A DNA stretch of 64,000 nucleotides, from IMG/VR virus record IMGVR_UViG_3300042520_001980, positions 1-64,000 of that record; one strand, written 5' to 3'. A program made the translations under genes and the position numbers. The DNA comes from a virus. This document shows positions 55,688-64,000 of this stretch, piece after piece. Position 1 is the stretch's first letter, and the number at the start of each line of letters is the position of its first letter. Below the pieces are notes generated by a model. That model saw only the letters and a list, made by a program, of their open reading frames with translations, searched no databases and was not told the DNA's origin.

Positions 55688-57550
55688 TTATTGCGGAGGA
55701 GGCGCTGGCTGCCGCAACTGATCTTTGCCTTGGTTCTCGGCTTGCTGAGTGATCTGATCCAGCATGCTCTTGACCACGGCATGCATATTGGGATCCTGAC
55801 CCTTGATCTGATCCAGGATCTGCCTGCGTTGCGGAGAACCCAAGGGGGCAGTTGCCATGATCTCATTGACTCTGGCCTGAGCATCGGCAAAGAAGCTGTC
55901 CAGATCTTTGCTTGGACCTGCTGCCATGGGGCCGGCAACTCCATTGATTGGCATTGGCGGAGCTCCGGGAGCACCTCCAAGGCTTGGACCTCCAGGTATG
56001 GCCCCTGCTCCCATAGGAGCACCGGGACCTGCGATCATTGCACCTGGAGGAGCCGACATAATCTGCTCGTTCTCCTCCGCCTTGCGCATCTTGTCCATGT
56101 ACTCCTTCTCGGAGCGCATCTTGAATTCCTGCTCGGACTGGCGCTTCTTGAAGGTATCCTTCCAGTCGAGACCAAAGAGCGTAAGTACATCCTGCTCTGC
56201 GGCCACACCCTGCATCATCATCTGCAACATGAGCATACGGCGCTCGATGTCGTCCGCATGGGTAGGTCTGGTGAGAGCTACTTCGCACGGAATCCAGTTG
56301 AGGATAGCGCTGATGCGATCTACCAGCCACGTAAGCGTAGTCTGTAGCCCGTGCAGGAAGTGAGTTTCTCCTGCTTCGAATAGTCTTGCAGCAAACGGAG
56401 CAGCCTGAGCACTTAGAGTCTTTCTATACAGCTCGACCGGCACTCCTAGCCCGTTGAGGAAGTCGGCCTGGGCTTGTTCCAGCAGCTCTGGAACTACAAA
56501 TGCCTTGCCCTCTCCTCCCAGCAGCTGATAGTTGACCGGGAGCGGCATCCACTGCCAGCCAGTTGGATCTTTTCTGGCTCGTTCTACTGAACGCATTACC
56601 TGTTGGCCGAAGCTTCCTATGTTGACGGACTTCATGAAGTCCCCGCCAACACCTACGGAAGCAGGCGTAACCATTCTAATTGGAAGCATGTGATCCAATG
56701 CGATGCTTTCGTTGTTTCTCTTCAGGATCTGCGCAAGATAGGCATCACGGAATCCTGCGATGACAGGAGGCAGCCCCCAATTGCCCATCTTGATGTCGCT
56801 GAGATTGCCCAACGAGAAGTGGTGCACCATGTTATCGCTGAATTGAAACAACGTTCCTGAACGCACAGATTGCACTAGGCCCCAAGGTACGCTCTCCAGG
56901 TACTTCTTGTTTCCTGCCTGTATCTGCTGTACGTCTTGCGGAGGCACTTCGTAGAAATAGTCTGGCTTTCCGCCGTACTGGTGAGCTACAATGCGCATCT
57001 GCTTGATTGGCCAGCGCTTGATGTAGATCTCGTTCTCCTGTAGCGTAGGCCGATCGTCCGGATTCATGCAGCTGCTGTTCTTGCCGCAGCTTGGGCACTG
57101 GAAATTAAACCCGTGGTTGATGGTAAACTTGTAATCCAGGGTTTGAATCGGTCTGCTGGCACCGCAACTATTGCAAGTAAGGAATCTCTTGAAAGGCGCC
57201 AGGACGGATACGCAGCTGTTTCCGTAGACCTTTACGTCTCGGCCTATCATGAACAGCAACGTCTTCAAGTCCAGTTTTTCAACTAAAAACTTCTTGTACT
57301 GATTGGCCTTTTCCTCGTCATCCGAAACAATGTTTATGTCCGTGCCTGTGAAGTAGCTGACCACATACTCTACAGCTTGCGCAAAAGTACGGTTGCTGTA
57401 GTACATGGTTTCCGCAATCTCAAATGCCTCGTTTAGATTGGTAGGCAGGTGCAGAGATGCGTAGTCCAAAAACGGGCTAGGAGCATGCTCGGCATGCGCT
57501 AGCTGCCTTCTTCCAGACATTTGAACGGACGACGACGAAAAATCAGGCAT
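55688..57550 (-). CDS. Portal-like protein with zinc-ribbon insertion
   Basis: 620 aa. The N-terminal half (VEYVVSYFTGTDINIVSDDE, GRDVKVYGNSCVSVLAPFK) and the middle (FLNGLGVPVELYRKTLS, AARLFEAGETHFL) match large-phage portal patterns, in which subunits form the dodecameric DNA gate at a capsid vertex. Cys126, Cys129, Cys152 and Cys155 (CNSCG, CPSCG) form an inserted zinc ribbon at about 120-160. The C-terminal 120 residues are Gly/Pro/Met/Ala-rich and then helical. Portal assignment is by pattern, not alignment. Confidence 0.65.
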   Translation of the reverse strand: MPDFSSSSVQMSGRRQLAHAEHAPSPFLDYASLHLPTNLNEAFEIAETMYYSNRTFAQAVEYVVSYFTGTDINIVSDDEEKANQYKKFLVEKLDLKTLLFMIGRDVKVYGNSCVSVLAPFKRFLTCNSCGASRPIQTLDYKFTINHGFNFQCPSCGKNSSCMNPDDRPTLQENEIYIKRWPIKQMRIVAHQYGGKPDYFYEVPPQDVQQIQAGNKKYLESVPWGLVQSVRSGTLFQFSDNMVHHFSLGNLSDIKMGNWGLPPVIAGFRDAYLAQILKRNNESIALDHMLPIRMVTPASVGVGGDFMKSVNIGSFGQQVMRSVERARKDPTGWQWMPLPVNYQLLGGEGKAFVVPELLEQAQADFLNGLGVPVELYRKTLSAQAAPFAARLFEAGETHFLHGLQTTLTWLVDRISAILNWIPCEVALTRPTHADDIERRMLMLQMMMQGVAAEQDVLTLFGLDWKDTFKKRQSEQEFKMRSEKEYMDKMRKAEENEQIMSAPPGAMIAGPGAPMGAGAIPGGPSLGGAPGAPPMPINGVAGPMAAGPSKDLDSFFADAQARVNEIMATAPLGSPQRRQILDQIKGQDPNMHAVVKSMLDQITQQAENQGKDQLRQPAPPPQ

Positions 57551-57888
57551 TACTGTTCATCCTCTGAGTCCATGACCTTCATCAATAGACTGCGGCCGAA
57601 TTCATTGCCACCCAGTACCGCCCAGTCATGGGCATTTAGCCCGTCTTCATCCTCTACGTTAGGATCTAGTTTGGGGTTGGCGATGATGAAGAAGGATACC
57701 AGGTAGTTAATGATGCTGGGGTCGCCAAGGTACGCAGCCATCATAAGAAGAGTGCGACCCCTCTTATCCCGCAACTCAATTAGCTTTGGAAACTTATCCA
57801 ACAAGGCATTGACCATCGGTAGATCGCTGTTCATCACAGATACTACCAATACCGGAATTGCCTCTTGAATGTTATTTACTATCTTCAT
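57550..57888 (-). CDS. Ankyrin-repeat protein
   Basis: 112 aa from MKIVNNIQE at 57888 (AAAGGAG upstream). Ankyrin units are visible at about 20-50, 44-78 (DKRGRTLLMMAAYLGDPSII) and 80-105 (DEDGLNAHDWAVLGGN). Protein-protein binding; the target is unknown. Its stop overlaps the portal start. Confidence 0.75.
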   Translation of the reverse strand: MKIVNNIQEAIPVLVVSVMNSDLPMVNALLDKFPKLIELRDKRGRTLLMMAAYLGDPSIINYLVSFFIIANPKLDPNVEDEDGLNAHDWAVLGGNEFGRSLLMKVMDSEDEQ

Positions 57889-58042
57889 TAGCAGCTCCTT
57901 TTTGCTTTGCCTTACAATTACAGCGACAAGTGGGAGTACATGCTCTGACTTTTTCAAAAACTTCGTCAGAGGCAGTTTTCACTGGTTGCGCTTCGGTCTC
58001 GCGCTCCACAACGCCTTTTTTGATGAATTCGGATTCTGACAT
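57872..58042 (-). CDS. 56-aa protein with C-terminal cysteine cluster
   Basis: ORF starting MSESEFIKKG at 58042 and ending GAANEDSK. The cluster CTPTCRCNC near residues 35-43 could bind a metal. The gene overlaps the ankyrin start by 17 nt. Ribosome site weak, so expression is uncertain. Confidence 0.5.
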   Translation of the reverse strand: MSESEFIKKGVVERETEAQPVKTASDEVFEKVRACTPTCRCNCKAKQKGAANEDSK

Positions 58043-58121
58043 AGTATTTAAAGAAAGTTATTTGAGATTTTAAACAAACGATTTAATTTATGCGGTAGAT
58101 TTTTTAGCGTCTAATGTTGTT

Positions 58122-58778
58122 TTAATTAAGCACTCTAAAGACTACCACATACTTTTTCTGAACTCTATCGTAGAGCTCTATGTTCAGGATCTGGCATAGC
58201 AGCTCTTCGCCTTCGACAATACACTTGAACTCAGGCACGGATATTCTACCATCTTGTTGTAGTTCCGCGACGGGTGGAGTCCACGGCGGTCTACTCGTTT
58301 GAGGGTCTAAAGGCATTTCCAGCATTAGCCATTTCTGCCCGCCTCTGGCTAAATTTGCAGGTTGATAAATAACATTTAAACAGTTAAGTACCAGCTTAGC
58401 CCCATACCAATCGAGCTCGACTACTTTTACTGCAGCCGTTTGAGGGGTAAAAGAAAGGCCTTGGGGGGCAGGTTGCCCCCCAAGGTCCTTCTTAGGATGT
58501 TCCGTCTTAGCAGGCTCCTGTCGTACTGCAGGCTCAATAGACGTCTCAGGGTCTGTTTGAGCAGGCACCTTCGCTCCATTTACTAGCACTGGGCTTAAAC
58601 CCAAAGGCTTTTTAAAGTCTCGACTTTCAGAGGAAGGAGGAACAGGAATGTTGGCAACTGCAGCCCAGCCATCACTATTATTAGTTACTTGGTTTGCCTG
58701 CTTAGGCGCACCTGGACCCTTAGCCACTTTTAGGCCTAGGGGTTTACTAGTATTAGGTCTGGGGGAGTTGCTGCTCAT
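58122..58778 (-). CDS. Hypothetical protein, disordered N-terminus
   Basis: 218 aa. Residues 1-115 are Pro/Ser/Lys/Gln-rich and likely disordered; 115-218 form a beta-rich domain (VVELDWYGAKLVLNCLNVIY, YDRVQKKYVVVFRVLN). It lies between the portal cluster and the 482-aa gene. Unknown. Confidence 0.6.
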   Translation of the reverse strand: MSSNSPRPNTSKPLGLKVAKGPGAPKQANQVTNNSDGWAAVANIPVPPSSESRDFKKPLGLSPVLVNGAKVPAQTDPETSIEPAVRQEPAKTEHPKKDLGGQPAPQGLSFTPQTAAVKVVELDWYGAKLVLNCLNVIYQPANLARGGQKWLMLEMPLDPQTSRPPWTPPVAELQQDGRISVPEFKCIVEGEELLCQILNIELYDRVQKKYVVVFRVLN

Positions 58779-58784
58779 TGACGG

Positions 58785-60233
58785 TCAGATGGTTATGCAA
58801 TCTTCTGCGGTGTCGTTAATGGCAGTTTCCAGATCGTCCGGATCTATAGCTGCCAAGTCCTTGCTGCTGGAGCTAATCGAATCCTGAGAGATGCCGTACT
58901 TAGCCAACATCTTACCCACTGTTTGATTAGCTGCATCCAACGGTAGGCAGCATACGACATTTCTGCTCATTTGCAACTGAATCTTGTCCAGGCTGTCCTT
59001 CAAAGACTCTTCATTCTGAGACACCGGACCAAGGACTTTTTCCAAGTCTTCTAGAGAAATTAGCCCAACACTGTACAGTAGCAGCAACGCTTGCTCAGGT
59101 CTACGATCCGACAAGAAGTTAGACGACATCTCGATATAGATCGTCTTTTCATTGGCGTGCAAAGTTCCATTAACTGGTACGAATTTTTGGAACGTTCCTG
59201 ATTCATCAAATGTCGGTAATACTCCGAGGGCCAATGCTGCTTTTACCGGAAACATTTCTGGACTTAGGCGCTTGTGAGAATACCGAGTAGTCGGCCACTC
59301 GAAGTCGTTAAGCATGGAGCAGTAGTGTCCGAACATCGAGCTATGAGGCTGTAGCGTCTGCTTTAGATTGACGAAGAAGTGCTCCAGTAGTTTTCTGCAG
59401 GTCTCCAGGCTGCGGATATTCTGGAATATAGGCAGATTGAGCATCAGCTGATCTCTGTTTCTACCTCCGTCCTTGCTCATCAACGCAGCCATGGTGTGGT
59501 GTGCCATGGCTACAGGAGATTCCTGGCAGGAGAACCAGTGGTGATCCAAAGTATACGGCCACTTGCTGTTCTTGCTGGGCTTGCGCCATTTGATCGTGCA
59601 GTTCTCGTCCACTGGCTGCATGGTGCGGACGATGCCGTAACTCAGTCTGTTGCCGAGATTTCTTTGAGCCCAATGACTTTTTTCACTCGTCTGAAAGTAC
59701 TGAAATACTTCGGCATACACGGCGGTCATCTGATTACGCTTGTCGACAACCCTGGCGTGTAGAGAATATTCCTGAGCTGTGAGGTGGTCCAGGAAGGCTC
59801 GGTCGTCGGCAAACTCCAAATACTTGAAGGCCAGGCACTTAACGGCTTCCTCCGCCTTGCACTTGAAGCCACGAGAGCTCCAGTTGTAGTCCTGCTCGAA
59901 CGCCTTGTTGTTGGCCCTGAGCGTCTTGAGCATCTTCAGGCTTTGGGCAGAGAGCCGTACGCCTGCCTGCTTCAAATCTTCAGCGCCAAGGATAATCCGA
60001 ATCTGATTGTCTCCAAGACTGAGAGTATTGGCAACCTTGGCCTTGACGAAGCCCAGTACGCCTCCGCCTTGATTAAGCCCCATCACCAAAGGCACATGCA
60101 GCAGGTTGCCCAGGAAGAAAGGCTCTGGCTGCGCATAAAAGTTCTTTGGTATGACTGTGCCGCTGTTTGAGGCATTTTGATTGAATAGGCGAACGTCTAC
60201 AAAGTTCTGTTCGAGAGTTATGTAGTACTTCAT
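58785..60233 (-). CDS. Hypothetical 482-aa protein
   Basis: No family recognised. Mixed alpha/beta with several Cys and Trp, an HHWFSCQESPVAMAHHT segment, and an acidic C-terminus (DPDDLETAINDTAED). Being between portal and the MoxR/VWA pair suggests assembly or virion function; this is inference. Confidence 0.6.
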   Translation of the reverse strand: MKYYITLEQNFVDVRLFNQNASNSGTVIPKNFYAQPEPFFLGNLLHVPLVMGLNQGGGVLGFVKAKVANTLSLGDNQIRIILGAEDLKQAGVRLSAQSLKMLKTLRANNKAFEQDYNWSSRGFKCKAEEAVKCLAFKYLEFADDRAFLDHLTAQEYSLHARVVDKRNQMTAVYAEVFQYFQTSEKSHWAQRNLGNRLSYGIVRTMQPVDENCTIKWRKPSKNSKWPYTLDHHWFSCQESPVAMAHHTMAALMSKDGGRNRDQLMLNLPIFQNIRSLETCRKLLEHFFVNLKQTLQPHSSMFGHYCSMLNDFEWPTTRYSHKRLSPEMFPVKAALALGVLPTFDESGTFQKFVPVNGTLHANEKTIYIEMSSNFLSDRRPEQALLLLYSVGLISLEDLEKVLGPVSQNEESLKDSLDKIQLQMSRNVVCCLPLDAANQTVGKMLAKYGISQDSISSSSKDLAAIDPDDLETAINDTAEDCITI

Positions 60234-60239
60234 GCAAAT

Positions 60240-60280
60240 TCAGGGCGGAGGCAAACCACTCGCCTCCGCCCTGCTCCTGT
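60240..60280 (-). terminator. Strong hairpin between the VWA and 482-aa genes
   Basis: CAGGGCGGAGGCGA and a matching TTGCCTCCGCCCTG form a 12-bp GC-rich stem ending in GAATTTG. The poor U-run suggests partial termination or mRNA stabilisation. Confidence 0.6.
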
Positions 60281-61521
60281 CAGGGGTTGTTGATGCGAAT
60301 GGTTTTGCCGTAAGGCGCCTTGACGTCACTGTTGATTACCCAGATGACATCAAAGCCAGGGTCTGACCCAAATTCACCGTAGCCGTCGGTGAAGTACACC
60401 AGCACGTCTATGTCTGGCTTGTTCTGCTTAAGATGGTCCATGACCGGAACAAACGAAGTTCCTCCGCCGCCCTTAAGCGATGGGATCTCCTCGTTGTGCT
60501 GAACCCACTTTGCCCGATGGACAGTGTAGTCTGCCTCCAGCAGATACACCGGCACCTTGTAAAGCTTGCGGATGGCATCCAATTCCGAGACTCCCTTGGA
60601 GATGTCCTGTGGGGACATGGATCCAGAGGTGTCGATGGAGAATGCGATGCTGGGCTTCTTCTTGCCAATGCGGCTGGTCAGGATTACGTCCTGATACAGA
60701 TATCTGCGATTGGGCGGAGTAAAGGTGTGCCGGTTCCTATTGGTCATGCAGAACTTGTTCCGCAGGTAGTAGGCCAGCACATCGTTCCAACTGACCTCCG
60801 GATTAAGCAGCTTATCTATCTGCCGTTCCATGAAGGCAGGACAGCTTCCAGCCATTCGACTGCGGGTAGCAGCCTCAAGACCGGCATCCGCCCACTCCTT
60901 GGCATTCTGAGGAGTATCCTCGGATGCCGTACGAATGTCCTGACCATCCGGACCTTCACCAGGCTCGAAGTCGGCCAGATCGTTGCCGTCCTGGATGCCT
61001 CCTTCTCCCTGGCCGCCACCCTCGCCCTTTGTTCCACGCTTCTTGGGAGGAGAGTTCTTCAGGATAAGTTCGTAAACCTCCTCGGTGGTGATCGTGTTGT
61101 GATCTATGTCTATGTTCAGGCCTCTCGACGTGACATAGCTGGATAGATCCAGACGAGTGCCCTTGGACGTAAAGTGGTCCTGCAGCATCTCGTTGATCAA
61201 CACGTCGCCAGCCACATTCCACAGGAACGCCTGACGACCACCCAGACGATTGTGATGATCCAGCAGCATATGCATCACCTCGTGCGCAAGAACGAAGTGA
61301 ATCATGGTGTCGGACAACGACGTGAAGAAAGTGCGGTTGAAGTAGATGTTGCCGTTCCTGTCGATGCAGGCGGTCGGCACCTTCTTTTCATCCTCGGTAA
61401 GGCGGACATTGCACTTCTCTATCAGAAAGGCCCAGAACGGAAAGTCCTGAAACATGCGAAACATGGACTTGTCTAGTCGTTTCTTGGCCGTCTGAATTAC
61501 AACTGGATCAATTTGCGACAT
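60280..61521 (-). CDS. VWA-domain metallopeptidase-like protein
   Basis: 413 aa. N-terminal DUF2201-type putative metallopeptidase: HEVMHMLLDHHNR at about 81-93 (HExxH), then a Gly-rich linker (about 150-190) and a C-terminal VWA-like domain with MIDAS-type DTSGSMS at about 297-303 and YFTDGYGEFG near 386. VWA proteins partner MoxR ATPases as in the RavA/ViaA and CbbQ/CbbO chaperone systems; the MoxR-like gene directly precedes it (1-nt overlap). Confidence 0.8.
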   Translation of the reverse strand: MSQIDPVVIQTAKKRLDKSMFRMFQDFPFWAFLIEKCNVRLTEDEKKVPTACIDRNGNIYFNRTFFTSLSDTMIHFVLAHEVMHMLLDHHNRLGGRQAFLWNVAGDVLINEMLQDHFTSKGTRLDLSSYVTSRGLNIDIDHNTITTEEVYELILKNSPPKKRGTKGEGGGQGEGGIQDGNDLADFEPGEGPDGQDIRTASEDTPQNAKEWADAGLEAATRSRMAGSCPAFMERQIDKLLNPEVSWNDVLAYYLRNKFCMTNRNRHTFTPPNRRYLYQDVILTSRIGKKKPSIAFSIDTSGSMSPQDISKGVSELDAIRKLYKVPVYLLEADYTVHRAKWVQHNEEIPSLKGGGGTSFVPVMDHLKQNKPDIDVLVYFTDGYGEFGSDPGFDVIWVINSDVKAPYGKTIRINNP

Positions 61522-62546
61522 TATTCCACCTCGAATGGGACCAGGAGACTGCGGTGCTTGGAAAGCCAGTTCTTTGCGTTGGTAGACTTCATCACGGCTA
61601 GCATGAACTTCTCGTTCTTCTGCTGCAGCAAGCCGCCGAAGTACAGAGAGCTAATCTCGGGGCGGATCGACATCATGACGTTGGCGCCCTTGTCGATCAG
61701 GTTGGGATTGCGCAGGGCACGATAGAGGATGTTGCTGACGACCGCATAGGTCACCGACAGCTTGTTTGGCCCGTCCTGGTATGTGGCCTTGCCGTCAAGC
61801 AAGGCGTCGATGTCAGGCATCACCTTGATCTCGTTGCAGTACTGGATGAACCAGTTTGCAGCACCCTTGCCGATGGCACCCTCGATGGCCTCACGCTCCG
61901 TGATGTTGTTGCGCAGGAGTCGGGAAACCATGGTCCAACCACGAGGAGTGGGGAAGTTGCCGTACTCGTCCTGAGGATCGGAGTACAGGTGCTGGCCGCT
62001 GGTGCTGCTCATGAAGCCCAGCACGTTCTCGTGGATGAGATTGTTCATCGCCCAGTTGCGCCACTGGTTGAAGTCCGGCTGCATCTCCAGAATTACAAAG
62101 CGATTGCGGAGAGGAGCAGACAGCGGATTGACGTGAGCCTTGTGGCTGGACTTGTTGCCGCAGGCCACGATCCACCAGCCGTCACCGAGCTTGTGCGGAC
62201 CACAGCGACGATCCAGGATGAACTGCAGTGCCGCATTCTGGACGCTGGGGTCGGCGGTGTTCAGCTCGTCGAAGAGAATGATGCCCTTGCCGTCCTTTGG
62301 CAGGAAGTCGGGCTTGGCCCACTCGACACTGAACTCGGAGCCGTCTCCCTTGCGATTGACGACCGGCATGCCGCGCATGTCGACAGGCTCGAGCATGCTG
62401 AGTCGGACGTCCTTGACCTCGTCGCCATCGGCAGCAGCCTTGCAGATCTCGGACTTGCCGATGCCGGGACCACCGAAGATGAGCAGAGGGACATTTGCGT
62501 TACGATACTGCTTGAGCTTTTCTACGTAGTTGATTGATGCGGCCAT
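61521..62546 (-). CDS. MoxR-family AAA+ ATPase
   Basis: 341 aa. Walker A FGGPGIGKSE near residue 24-33, Walker B IILFDELN at about 88-95, sensor-1 VACGNKSS and arginine finger in LRNRFVI. MoxR proteins remodel or activate partner proteins, usually with a VWA-domain co-factor, which is the next gene. In a phage the pair may act on virion assembly or host protein control (inference). Confidence 0.88.
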   Translation of the reverse strand: MAASINYVEKLKQYRNANVPLLIFGGPGIGKSEICKAAADGDEVKDVRLSMLEPVDMRGMPVVNRKGDGSEFSVEWAKPDFLPKDGKGIILFDELNTADPSVQNAALQFILDRRCGPHKLGDGWWIVACGNKSSHKAHVNPLSAPLRNRFVILEMQPDFNQWRNWAMNNLIHENVLGFMSSTSGQHLYSDPQDEYGNFPTPRGWTMVSRLLRNNITEREAIEGAIGKGAANWFIQYCNEIKVMPDIDALLDGKATYQDGPNKLSVTYAVVSNILYRALRNPNLIDKGANVMMSIRPEISSLYFGGLLQQKNEKFMLAVMKSTNAKNWLSKHRSLLVPFEVE

Positions 62547-62570
62547 TTTCGTGTTTTCCTTGATTTAAAC

Positions 62571-62828
62571 TCAATAGACGTGGTAGGTGAAGTCTTCCGG
62601 AACCCAGTTGGAGGTGGGGATCAACGTCCCCTCTAGCAAGAGGAAGTAGTGCTCTTCGTTCTTTTGTTCTTTGTACTGATCTACGTACTCCTTTGCCTGC
62701 TCCTTGGAGGTCATCGGCAGTATCAGATGAGGAGACTTTTCTTTATCCCAGTGATACGGTATTTGCAGCAGCCACAGGCTACTCTTTTTACTGTTGGTCT
62801 TCGCCGTCGTCGGTTCCGTCATCGTCAT
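62571..62828 (-). CDS. Small hypothetical protein
   Basis: 85 aa with AGGAG upstream of ATG 62828. Lys/Thr-rich N-terminus then a mixed fold with LTSKEQ-like helix (MTSKEQAKEYVDQYKE). Overlaps the preceding gene by 41 nt. Unknown. Confidence 0.55.
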   Translation of the reverse strand: MTMTEPTTAKTNSKKSSLWLLQIPYHWDKEKSPHLILPMTSKEQAKEYVDQYKEQKNEEHYFLLLEGTLIPTSNWVPEDFTYHVY

Positions 62829-63237
62829 TTGCTCCTGTGTCCTTGATGATGGAGATCAGCGTATCGCAGGTCTCCAGGAAATAAGCACATTCTTTGGTGT
62901 AGTTCAGGCTGCTGATCGGAGACTTAGAGGTAGTGGTGTACACTCCTGCCACGTTGATCAGCAGCTGCTCGTCGGTATCCAGACCCTCCCAGGTTTTGTA
63001 CTGCGAGTTGCTGGACACAAATGACTCCTTGACAAAGCCAGAACTGAAGATACCCATGCCAAAGAACTCGACCAGCCGGTCGACGTTCTCTATGCGGATA
63101 TGCTGGCCATTGGTTCCCTGGATGACTCTATCGTAGGTGTGGGGATCCAGGCCGGTCACCTTTTGAATCTGTTCGACCGGCATCACCTTAGCCTTGTCAA
63201 GAGCTCTGATCACGTGTGCAATGTAGTTTGAAAGCAT
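62788..63237 (-). CDS. Hypothetical protein with possible DNA-binding N-terminus
   Basis: 149 aa. Residues 15-60 (VEQIQKVTGLDPHTYDRVIQ then IENVDRLVEFFGMG) resemble a Cro/XRE-type helix-turn-helix. C-terminal half helical with an acidic tail (ANDDDGTDDGED). Unknown. Confidence 0.5.
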   Translation of the reverse strand: MLSNYIAHVIRALDKAKVMPVEQIQKVTGLDPHTYDRVIQGTNGQHIRIENVDRLVEFFGMGIFSSGFVKESFVSSNSQYKTWEGLDTDEQLLINVAGVYTTTSKSPISSLNYTKECAYFLETCDTLISIIKDTGANDDDGTDDGEDQQ

Positions 63238-63293
63238 GATGTCCTTTGATTGCTAAAAGCAGGGTAGTACCTGCGGTTAAGAGACAAAACCTA

Positions 63294-63328
63294 CCCGGGA
63301 CCACCTGTAATCAGCAGGTGGTCCCGGG
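63294..63328 (-). terminator. Strong hairpin terminator
   Basis: CCCGGGACCACCTG-CTGATTA-CAGGTGGTCCCGGG is a 14-bp perfect stem, followed by TAGGTTTTG on the minus strand, 30 nt past the last gene's stop. Confidence 0.8.
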
Positions 63329-63358
63329 ATAGGTGGGGTGTCAATAATCGTGTTAGGA

Positions 63359-64000
63359 TTATGATGTGACAGCTGCCGGCGTCGAGGGTTTGACCTCAAC
63401 TATCTCCGGCGGCTTTTGCCTGGGTGCGGTTTCGGCAGGATGCATCTGCTGCCGAAGTTCATCCAACACAGGCATCTTGAACCCCAGCTGTTCAGCCGGA
63501 ATGTGCTTCTTGTACTTTAGCTGGTAGGTGTCCATCCTACGCGCCATCAAGAAGCATTCCTCATGCTCTGGCACCGAGTAGTTGTCCTGATCGACAACGA
63601 ACCAGGGCACGGAATTCCGGAAGTCTCGCTCTTGCTCACGAGACAACAGCTTAGGCAGGGACTTCTGATCTATTCCCAGCATTTCGAGTGGATGCTCGAT
63701 CATGTCGGAAATGATCTTGATTAGCTGTCCAAGCATACCGCTCTTCTTGCTGATATCCATCATCAGGATATCAGGCCGGCATCCCGCATTGGCGTACATC
63801 TGCCAAGGAGTTAGCCCGTACGCCTTCTGGATCAGATCCCTGACTCTGACATGAGTCGGAGTCATGATTCCGCCCATACCCGAGCAGATGAAGCTCAGGA
63901 AGGGCTCTATGGCATTGGTGGCGGTATCCACCCCCTGCCGAGGAACCCACAACATGGGTTCGTTGCAGTAAAGCCTGTTGTTACAACAGGCCTCGTCGAT
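63359..64000 (-). CDS. Hypothetical protein, partial (5' end beyond right edge)
   Basis: The frame is open to position 64000: 15 more codons (IDEACCNNRLYCNEP) precede the ATG at 63955, so the N-terminus probably lies outside. At least 213 residues here. Segments LIQKAYGLTPWQMYANAGC and SREQERDFRNSVPWFVVDQD, with a Pro-rich tail ending PAAVTS. No family recognised. Confidence 0.65.
   Translation of the reverse strand: MDEACCNNRLYCNEPMLWVPRQGVDTATNAIEPFLSFICSGMGGIMTPTHVRVRDLIQKAYGLTPWQMYANAGCRPDILMMDISKKSGMLGQLIKIISDMIEHPLEMLGIDQKSLPKLLSREQERDFRNSVPWFVVDQDNYSVPEHEECFLMARRMDTYQLKYKKHIPAEQLGFKMPVLDELRQQMHPAETAPRQKPPEIVEVKPSTPAAVTS

Noticed and set aside
58060-58110. CGCTAAAAAATCTACC as a seventh promoter-family copy
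   Set aside because: The second box at the required 14-nt spacing is poor (AAATCGTT), so I did not count it.

Overview
The window reads as part of a large tailed-phage genome, most likely from a Gram-negative host. It holds a portal-like protein, a signal-peptide endolysin, a holin-like protein, a candidate unimolecular spanin, many small overlapping ORFs joined by ATGA-type stop/start overlaps, seven ordinary tRNAs, a tmRNA and a phage multisubunit-type RNA polymerase. Nearly everything is on the minus strand; the exception is a six-gene plus-strand block at 43.4-47.7 kb. A protease ending in dockerin repeats of a style common in Planctomycetes hints at an unusual host phylum, but this is only a hint.

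Layout. 1-11.4 kb: two giant minus-strand genes (at least 1,703 and 2,109 codons) with RCC1-like beta-propeller repeats, probably virion surface or fibre proteins; the first runs off the left edge. 11.4-15.9 kb: small structural, membrane and coiled-coil proteins, a deaminase-like protein, an HExxH protein and a lipoprotein with a C-terminal membrane segment. 15.9-22.2 kb: a dense early-type operon of small proteins with an HTH protein and a sigma-like protein. 22.4-28.8 kb: an RNA-rich region (tmRNA, a 206-nt tRNA-like RNA, a further structured segment, seven of the eight tRNA or tRNA-like genes with long or normal variable arms) mixed with small genes, a DEDD exonuclease and a glycosyltransferase-like protein. 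29.3-43.2 kb: glycine-rich putative internal virion or membrane-active proteins surrounding one 1,640-aa polypeptide that fuses an RNA polymerase beta subunit to the N-terminal half of beta-prime, including NADFDGDQM.

43.4-47.7 kb (plus strand): a glycine-zipper protein, a DUF6321-like protein, a trypsin-like protease with a dockerin, a holin-like protein, a secreted protein with two cohesin-like modules, and an SNase-like nuclease. 47.8-55.6 kb (minus): an HTH protein, an endolysin, tRNA-Met, a roughly 700-nt highly structured non-coding region resembling the giant ornate phage RNAs (GOLLD/ROOL class), a calcineurin-like phosphoesterase, a P-loop kinase, and a set of intergenic promoter-like repeats with fixed spacing, one of which seems to drive a small RNA. 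55.7-64 kb: a portal-like protein with a zinc-ribbon insertion, an ankyrin protein, a MoxR AAA+ ATPase paired with a VWA metallopeptidase-like protein, and an ORF that runs off the right edge.

How it may work together (inference): the beta/beta-prime fusion sits among virion-type proteins that share a short N-terminal leader, suggesting a virion-packaged polymerase injected with the DNA. The sigma-like and HTH proteins, and the promoter family CTAAAAATA-N14-TATATATA, are candidate partners in phage transcription. tmRNA and tRNAs would support translation. Holin, endolysin and u-spanin candidates provide lysis but are scattered rather than in one cassette.
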